This document shows, in pieces, positions 56,151 to 64,000 of a stretch of DNA of 64,000 nt. The number at the start of each line of letters is the position of its first letter. The first letter of the stretch is position 1. Position numbers and translations under genes: made by a program. The stretch comes from Phallus indusiatus. Lineage: Eukaryota > Basidiomycota > Agaricomycetes > Phallales > Phallaceae. Location of the stretch: positions 62,001-126,000 of the forward strand of contig JAQFWX010000038.1 in assembly GCA_027605045.1 (NCBI GenBank), given 5' to 3'. The notes beneath the pieces are model-generated. The model ran no database searches. It was not told where the DNA came from and saw only the letters and a list, made by a program, of their open reading frames with translations.

Positions 56151-57945
56151 CGATGAGAAGGTGAAAGTGTGGTGTGATTTTCAGAGAAGCATAGTTGGGT
56201 GTTTCTTATATTTGCCCCAACCAGCGAAGGCGATGAGCATTAACGAATACATCAAAAAGGTTCTGTATCGATTTCCCGAAGGGGTTCCGAGTCGTAACTG
56301 TCAAAAAGATCGACATCTCCCAATTATCGACAAGCTTCTACAGACTATTCCCCTTTAGGCGTTTGAGTATTGCAAGGTTTTCTTGATTCTGCATTACGAA
56401 TTTCTATTAATACTTGAAACTAACTTGACTACAGGAACGGGCGCATGATCGACGTCTTTTTTCTGATTTTCATCTCAAAGTCGGTCCGGAGGAACCAATC
56501 AACTATCCATGATCATCGAATATTCGCGTCACGGTGACAGTCAAAGAAGTTGCAGTCGATGCTAAATTTCGGCATGCGGTATTTTGAAATGTCCGAAGAG
56601 CAGTTCTTCGGTTTGAGATTTAGCTTGTTAGGTAAACCCTACATCTACTCCGTTGAATTTCGAAGGTCCAAAGCAGTGAAGAGCCACTGTACAATAGCCA
56701 TATGGTGTTGACTCGGTTGACTCGGCTTTGAAACGCACCCGGACATCGATCAAATCAAAGGCGCTGTTTCATTGGAATCGTCACAATTCAAAATGAAAGG
56801 AAGAAAATTGTAGGTTTGTACCAAATGTCAACGATCCCGTGTCATTCACGGCAAATATCTATGCATGCAATGTGCCTGGCTTATTGCAAGTTATTTGGCT
56901 AAAATGTGATTATGGCACATTTGATATTCACTTCCGACAGATGTTGTTTTCCCTTTGACCATGCGTGGACGTCCATTCTACCCCAGTACACTTTAATTTC
57001 AGAGTGGAATTTAATCAGAATGGTGACCATCCGTCATACTTATGGCATGGTGGCGATACAATGAAATTTAATTCTGATGTCTGCCATTTGCTCAGGTCAA
57101 ATTTGTGCTCGTGAAAAGAACTTCATAAGCTTCTAGCCGGTTTAGTGAACCTTAAGCTTCTAGCTATGTACGTGGCTTAGAATAGTATTTCCGATACTTG
57201 ATGTGGAAGCCGTCGACGATTTACGTTCCCTAATCAAAACTATGCACAAGGTCAGGCGTCAAGAATGTTGCTTATACTTCAGACTTCTCGAGATTACATA
57301 TAATGAATGAGATATGCGTCGGGTATGTCGCGGCCCGCGCCACATGACACTGCGTAACTTAAAGTTTACGACATCTTTAGCCGAATTAAACTTTTTTTTT
57401 TCACACCGGAACCATTTATATTCATTATGACAACATGCGATGCGCTGCTATATTCACACACTAACGTGCAGAGTCGCAGAATCGCCGTGATTGACAGACA
57501 GCGCGTTTTTTTTGGCTGTGTTATACGTCGTTGGTTGTACACTTCGACATGATGTCGGTCCAGCTCCAGCCTGGCCCTGATTGCGATAATCAATGATACC
57601 GCGTACCGGCGGATTAGGTTCGGAGGTACCGCATGCATGAAACAAATGGCGTACATCGTCCAAAGGCGTGTCACAACTTAATTCGCCAAAATCAGGAGCG
57701 AAAAATCGTTCGCAAAAATAAAAATACGTTTTAGTGAACTTTACTGCCCCTTCAATAGCTGGATCGCGATTGTGTCATTGCTGGTGAGATGTCAACACAA
57801 CGAAGACAAGAATGCCGTCGAATGCCAGATTCTTGGTTCATTAAAAGAAGAGAAGTAATAGAATAGCCAATTGAATGACGTGGAACGGGATAATGAAAGG
57901 CTTCGAAAAACAAAACAGAGGCGTCCAAAGGCTATATCACAGTAT
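56151..57945. other. Intergenic region between terpene synthase and P450
   Basis: Carries the terpene synthase promoter. A minus-strand frame at 57454-57690 reads like coding sequence (LDDVRHLFHACGTSEPNPPVRG, ending SATLHVSV) but matches no family I know and has no partner exons. A short duplication of AAGCTTCTAGC with TTTAGTGAACC between its copies lies near 57128-57163. Nothing else was recognised. Confidence 0.3.
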
Positions 57946-60000
57946 TTATTTTTCCCGTTTCCGAAATAACACCTCAACTTTGTCATCAGGGACACAAGAT
58001 GTCCCATACCACACGTTGTCCGGCTGCGCGCCTCCATTGGCCATTTTGATATCGTACACGAGGAGAATACGAGCCATCAGAATTTTCATCTCCATACTGA
58101 CGAAAAACCGACCTGGGCTACAAGATTCAATAAGTGATTGGTTGAGCGACAATGTCCCCATTGTGGATGCATAGTATGCATAGTAATCTGAGCACTCACC
58201 AAGCATGCCGGCCATGTCCAAAGGGCAGATAGCTCAAGCTAGTGGAAACCATTGAAGTTGACGCGTTCATAATATCTTCCGGTTGATCCGTCATGTCCCT
58301 TATGAAACGGAAGCCATCAAAAGTACTTCCTGAAGAAAAAACTTCTTCATCACATTGCCTAGCGGTGCAAATGGCAGAAATTCTTGTTCCTTTGGGGATG
58401 CGAGTTCCGTCAGATAATGAATAATCTTTTATTGCTACTCTGGGGAGAGACACTACTCCATGTCAGACAGAGATCACGTATTCCTACTGGGGACTCACAA
58501 GCTCCCAACGGATGAATCCTCTGACTTTCTTTGAAGAAACTGTCCAACTTATACATACGCCCGATAGAAACTTTGTTCCACCCATATACTTGAGCTACAC
58601 TTTCAATCTCTTCGCGAATAGGAGAAATGTATTCAGGCCGACAGGCTAGGTCAAACAAAGCTTGTGTGAAAGTCTACTCAATGATAATCACGATGACAAT
58701 TAAAGGCAATAGGAAAGGTAAATATAGTTTACCATAGATGTCGTATGTATTGCCGCAAAGTTCAGAGTCAAGACCCGAAGGGACAGGTTATAAGTTGAGC
58801 GCTCCTCAGCTTTGGCTTCGTCCATGAGCCACGAAAGTCCATCGTTCTTTGACTGATTAGCATTCTCCTGAAAGGGAAAAAGGGAAGAACTGACCGGTTT
58901 GTCAGGGTAGTCGGGCCCAAACTTTTCGATTTTTCTCTTTCGTTCTTCTATAATTGGTTCAAGATGTTTCAAACCTGTCTGTATACCACGTCGGACAAAA
59001 GTGAGTTTTCGTCCTACGAAACTGCAGAAGCTATATACAGGTCTGGTGTGTGGACTAATATGAAAGCACGTACGACTTCAAAAAATGCGGGAACAAATTA
59101 ATAATCTTAGCCGTTAAGACAACGTCGACGGTGAATCGGATATTAAGATCAATGAATTCGGGTTCCCGACCTTACAAATATAAAGATACGCCACAAATCT
59201 GAGAATTGAGCTTCATAAAACTCACACAGAGGCAGTCCTACGAATGTCCGATTCGACATCCTACACACCAAAGTTTTGACTGTATCAAAGGCCTTAATAG
59301 CGCTCCAGTCTAGTATTCTTTATTAGTCAAGACGGTCATAACTCCAGAAGGAGACGTACCCTGGGATAAAGGGATAAGCTCATTGAGAGCGACGATGGCT
59401 TCATCCAAAACTTCAGGAAAAACAATGGATAGATTTCGTGTTAGTTGAGTCCGAACAACTCCGACATGATAAGGATTCCTTTCTACATTAGAACCCAAGG
59501 TATAATCCCCCGCGATTATCTGAAGAAGTTTCATTAGTATACTATAATGATATTGTCAGAGTAAATTTCTCACTTCACTTGCACTCCGTGCGAACGAAAG
59601 AGCCTCTTCAGGAGCTTTGCGCAACTCATCTATCATAGCCTCCGATGTAACGATAATATGCCAACCATTCAGTTCTGGGAACCGAAACGTGGAAGGTTTG
59701 AACTTGGTAAGAGCTGTTAGCTGACTTGAGTGGATTGGAACTTTAAGAGCGCAACGATACCTTGGCATACCCCTCTTGAAGTAACCTTTTGCTGCCCTTG
59801 AATGACTTGAGGGCTGTAATATAGGATGATAAAATGTTTGTCCCTCCTACGGCCGGGATAGAAGCCTACATATGAATTCAGCTGATAGGATAGCACACTT
59901 GAACCTCATGAGTTTAACATACATATTTTCTTTCATTTCGTGTAATGCAAAAGAGGGTATAAGTCAATAACAGGATGATGGAGAGTGGAAAGATGCCCAT
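57946..60000 (-). CDS. Cytochrome P450 monooxygenase
   Basis: Membrane-anchored haem oxygenase, likely acting on the terpene made next door. It starts with a signal-anchor (MGIFPLSIILLLTYTLFC), then ASIPAVGGTNILSSYI and LQEGYAK/FKPSTFRFPEL, joined across a 58-nt intron with a CTAAC branch site. In order follow VGVVRTQLTRNLSIVFPE, VCRMSNRTFVGLPLC, FIDLNIRFTVDV, the I-helix LTLNFAAIHTTSM, the ExxR FKESQRIHP, LPRVAIKDYSLSDGT, and the haem loop FGHGRHACPGRFF with its Cys ligand. The haem Cys codon is split by an intron. About twelve GT-AG introns were resolved and no disabling change was found. A 27-nt in-frame segment at 58868-58894 has GT-AG ends and could be either nine residues or an ultra-short intron. 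Confidence 0.9.
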
Positions 60001-60748
60001 ATGTCGCACTTCGCAGCTGTTATCGAGAGGTATATTCCATTGGTGGATTATTGCCATGATCCGGCGGGAGAAAGCTTGAAGTTCGAGTTATCCGCTTCAT
60101 ATTGGCTCCCGTCATTCTGGGTATGATTGGCGTGTAAATCGAGAAAAAGTTCGCATGCTATGTGGAATCGGCCTGCAACGCTGATTATCAATTACTGCTA
60201 ACACAGTGAAAATCAGATTGAATATCATTATATGACCCAAAGTATTGCTGCTATAGCCTGAGACGCATCGCATTTTAACGGAATATTTTTTCTACAGGTA
60301 CTGTGTTAACGTCAGCGGTCAGATTTGACTCTTAATCCTCGAATTCTGAAACTTGCCTGCTATCGTACTTATGGGCGCGCATGAGTGTGTCGGCACGCGA
60401 ACGTCCTGCGGAGCTCAAGTCGGAGCTATAGTTTTTTCTGGGAACCAATTAAAGACGGGAAGAATTTCAATTCTCGAAGCCTTTGCATCGATATCGACTA
60501 TGACTGTTGCAAAACTCGAGAAGTTTAAATCATTCTCATCTGTACAGTCTTTCTCAATTTTCGCTAACTGGTTGCAAGGTAAAACTCGCGTTGTTCAAGT
60601 TTCAACTGTGTCGACGGATGATTACCTACAAAAATGTAACTGAGAGGGGATTTCATTCAGCCGTGACACCAGGCATGTATTTAAGTATGTACAGAGGATA
60701 TCTAGTTGAGAAGTACCGGAAAGCATAGCTTCAAGACAATCAATTAGG
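60001..60748. other. Intergenic region
   Basis: Upstream of the P450 and downstream of the FunK1 gene. At about 60397-60420 it has a partial match (GTCCTGCGGAGCTCAAGTCG) to the core of the dispersed palindromic repeat. No gene was recognised. Confidence 0.4.
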
Positions 60749-63238
60749 TCAAGACTCAAGTTTACGGAGGCCTGTGATCACTTGGTCTAGAATACGGATT
60801 AAGCCATCATAAGTAGCTTCACCAAACGGGTGAGCATCAGATTTGCTCTGCCGCCTGGTCACAACAACATAGTCATGGAGGTCCTCAAAGAACTGGGCTA
60901 GTGGGGTATTGAACAACCCAAGTAACGGCCTTCCGAACATCATCATCGGAACCTCGCCGTACACTCTTGCACGAGATATCTTTGCTAGATCAACGTACCC
61001 AAACAGGCCTTTGAAACTTTCTTCGACTTTCTTAAAGATTGCCTTATCGGTGATCTTGATATCCCGAAGAGGTTGTTTAACATATGCTAAACGTCGGAGC
61101 GTCGCGTAGTAAATAACCCAGACAAATGATTCAACGTCGTGGCATAATTCGTGGTTTACGGTTCGATTATCGGACATAGCCTCAACTAGTTCGCAAGCCA
61201 TGAATTGAACGGTGCCCTGTGCTTGTATTAGCGCAGATGCAGAAAGTAAAGGTTCCACGTACCGTCATGGGAGCACCACGTTGGACGGATGACCAGGTTG
61301 TGTGGGTTCTCGTAGTCGGAGGCGTCAGGGTTCCACCTGGGCGACGGATTGGGGGAACAGCTATAGTCCTTTGAGCTTCCAAATGCTGATCTTCAATTCT
61401 GGCGAACTCAAAATCGGTCAGGAATCCTCTTCTCTCATCAGGAACGTCATCCCCTGAAGTCAAAGAAAGCAAGATGTTGCCAGCGCTGACGTCACGGTGC
61501 AAAATATTTGCATCGGCAAGAAATTTATGGCCTTTAATTACGTTTCATGATCAAAAAGCGCACTACATTATAAATTGAAAGTCGTACCAGCCAACGCAGC
61601 TCTAATACCAAGAAATAATTCCAAAAAATCATCGAATTCCCATAATGAGCGGCCTATAGTTTTGAAGAAAACGCGGTGTAAAACGGTCGTCTTCTCTTGA
61701 TTTGTTATAATTCCTCGCAAATTTGCTGTTGTAAGTTTACGACCATCTAGGAGTAAAACATCTCCCCCTCTTGAGTACTCAACCAATCCTTCAGGTCTTC
61801 CAAACGATATCGGAGGGGCACCAGGTAAACTCTGTTCTCGTTCCAAATGTAACTTCCTTGCTCTTACGTGCTCATAAATAAGCGATTCCGGGGATCGGTT
61901 ACTTCTCCTCCAGGCCGATTTCATGATTGATAACGAGGCAGCGACACTCGTGATCGAATGTGGTGAGTCCGTAACTTTCCAGATAGTCGTACCACGACCC
62001 ATTAGAGACAGCGATGACCAAATGGGTAGACCGATTGTATAATATATCCTATCCTCGAATCTGATCGAATAAGTAGGATAATTACCAAGTTTCTCAATTT
62101 CTTCTTCGCGAGAGCGATGGTTGACTGGGACGGTTCTTTGCGAATAAAGCCGGCATGCTTCGGAAAACGGATCCTCGAGGGGAAGCTGGCTGACATTAGG
62201 GTCCATCCCCAGGTCATACGGAGTCATATCACATGAGAGACGCCTAATAACGTGAACGAAGAGGTCGAAATTTACCCACATGTCTTCAACGGGGGAAAAC
62301 TCAACGCCGTCCCTATCAAAAATGGCCACACAGAATTTCCTGCCAAAAATGAGTAGACCAACTGAATACATTTGGAACGGTTTAGCGGACATATGAAGTC
62401 GAGCGTAATCGGCGGCCTGAGCGGTAAAATCCGTCGCGACAGGCGGCTCAATATTGGCAAGTCGCACGTCCTGTTTTGACGATGCCTTCAGTTCAACAAA
62501 CGCCAGCCGACGACGCCATAAGCATTTGCCGTGGTTAACTTCGAGTGTGGGATTCCTTGGGTCCACTACTTCGCAGATGGTGAAATCCGGGATAATTTCG
62601 GGAAAAGAGAATGTATCGCCTTCTGATTTAAGTTTGGAATCTTTTATGAAAACCCACTCTCTTTCAAACCTCGGGGTACTAGCTATAGACGTCCTTATCA
62701 TCTCAAAAATTGAGTGCTATAATTGATTTCAGGGAAAACGGTTCATCTTCTGAGACCAAAGACTTACAAGAGGCTCCATCATCAATTTTTCTCGTCTACC
62801 ATTCACCTCCTTGTAGTTTATCTTCTTCTCTTCGGCGTCGTCGTCTATTATCTTTTCTTCATCATATATCTCTTTGGGAGTTCTAGAGTCAGCAATGGCA
62901 ACCAGCTTAACGAGGGTTTCTTTGATCTGGGCGAAGTCGGTGTTTAAATGATTGACGCAGTCCTGTACCAGATTGGCATCAACATCATCGACACCCAGAC
63001 GTCGAAGAACATTTTGCCTTTCGACTTGCATATTCCCCTTTAGTTCATCTTTTAAAAAAGGACGAATGTCTTTGGCATCATATGTGGCAATGCCTGGAGC
63101 AGTGGCGAAACTTTGCGTACGACCATAAGCTTTCTGAGGTGAAGATTGCATCGTGATGATTAACGTTTCTTCCCAAGTTATCTGCTTAAATACACATACC
63201 TCCTCGTATGGATGTTCATCTTCGGGGTCATTGGCCAT
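60749..63238 (-). CDS. FunK1-type protein kinase
   Basis: Fungus-specific kinase family, much expanded in Agaricomycetes. Exons 63238-62768, 62716-61588, 61531-61263 and 61216-60749 splice in phase to 778 residues. The N-terminal region has EEVCVFKQITWEE and a long helical part. The nucleotide-binding half contains FAFVELKASSKQD-like and FLLEYSRGGDVLLLDGRKL-like blocks. The catalytic loop is ILHRDVSAGNILLS and the metal-binding motif is LTDFEFAR (DFE instead of DFG, common in this family). GTVQFMACEL and HDVESFVWVIYYA complete the C-lobe. Substrates are unknown. Confidence 0.9.
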
Positions 63239-64000
63239 GTCAATTGTTTGACAATTTGACAGATGCTCAATTTCTCGAGAAAAACTTGAATAAGGACTTG
63301 GAAACTTAATATAATAGGGATGTACAGTTATTCTGCACGCGGAAATACCACTTTAATAAAATCCTTTGGTCAATAAATAAAAATGGGCAAATGTGAGAAG
63401 AGAATGAGTAGAAAGGCGCGTCACGGTGCAACACTGCAGGAATGGCCATTGGCCAAAAATGCACGTGTCACAGTTCGGCTAAACACCCATCATTGTCCAA
63501 TCACCCACCGCGGCCACTAGTACTAACATTACAAGACAGCATTGGAGTATCTTCTTGTCGTGAGTGACATAAAGAACTCCTCAATCTCATTAACAACTGG
63601 ATCATTAGTAGCTCATGTCGCGATAGTCGAAGAGTTCGAGCCCCACGCCATGTTTTTAATGCAGCTCGATATTAAATCCAATTTTCAAATTCCTCTCGGA
63701 AATCAAAGATTTAAAAGGGCTTCGGACACAAATGGGTAAATGGACAGAACAGTTATTGGACAGACATTTTTTATTAAGACTCGTATATCACGGTATATGT
63801 TCCAAACAATGAAGCCCGCGGATTTGTCAACTTGGGTTTGTGCATAACACCACTTTTTTCAGTCTTCAAATCATAATTATTGGACAACTGTCGTATGACC
63901 AGTGTGTGAATGGCCGTTCTCACCGAGAAACCAAAAATAGACACACGTAAGTACATATTGAGGACTTGCGACGTATTGACAAGCACATAACCGGGGTCCG
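63239..64000. other. Window-edge region with a possible partial gene
   Basis: Contains the FunK1 promoter side. On the minus strand from the window edge to a stop at 63774 a frame reads IHTLVIRQLSNNYDLKTEKS and ends FGTYTVIYES, which could be the last exon of a gene outside the window. Unrecognised. Confidence 0.25.

Noticed and set aside
59556..59768. Apparent 1-nt frameshift in the N-terminal part of the P450 (GYAK followed by a shifted frame)
   Set aside because: A 58-nt GT-AG intron with a CTAAC branch site (59703-59760) removes it and gives GYAKFKPSTF.
63560..63660. tRNA-like T-loop GAGTTCGAGCCCC near 63632-63644
   Set aside because: No matching acceptor stem or D-arm could be folded upstream at tRNA distances.

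Overview
The window is nuclear DNA of a basidiomycete fungus, most likely an Agaricomycete. The evidence is intron-rich genes with 45-75 nt GT-AG introns, a FunK1-type protein kinase, a DUF6535 membrane protein, a CBM1-tailed secreted haem protein, a fungal sesquiterpene synthase beside a P450, ERG3 and a DD34E Tc1-type transposon. I rebuilt gene models by splicing by eye. Coordinates are firm where exon phases and family motifs agree, and weaker where I say so.

Left host region (1-17.6 kb): an unrecognised disordered basic protein, indoleamine 2,3-dioxygenase (minus), an ankyrin-repeat protein (minus), a macro-domain protein (minus, 8 exons), a small unknown protein (plus), a 13-exon MFS sugar transporter (minus), the sterol C5-desaturase ERG3 (plus) and a DUF1295 membrane reductase-like gene (minus).

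Centre (17.6-41.3 kb): a stack of nested transposable elements that can be dated relative to each other by target-site duplications. A Tc1/mariner element (17607-41283, TA duplication, 24-bp inverted repeats) holds an apparently complete DD34E transposase and a broken passenger gene. It was hit by a Ty3/Gypsy element, Gypsy-1 (17896-37592, ATATG duplication), and by a solo LTR (GTTTG duplication). Gypsy-1 contains several solo LTRs, one inside another. It also contains a complete second element, Gypsy-2 (23890-33240, AGATT duplication), and the 3' half of a related element, Gypsy-3 (33277-37297). Gypsy-2 and Gypsy-3 each carry an extra gene after pol, and their whole sequence, coding and LTR, is packed with short stem-loops. 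I regard these two traits as the most unusual content of the window. Two foldback elements (149 bp and 836 bp) are the youngest visible insertions in these elements.

Right host region (41.3-64 kb): cytochrome c (plus, two GC-AG introns), the nuclear-pore mRNA export factor RAE1 (minus) sharing a 112-bp divergent promoter with an F-box protein (plus), a perfect 29 x 16 bp minisatellite, a DUF6535 protein (minus), a secreted CBM1-linked cytochrome (minus), a sesquiterpene synthase and a cytochrome P450 (both minus, a likely small terpenoid gene pair), and a FunK1 kinase (minus). Stretches without recognisable genes are listed as such.
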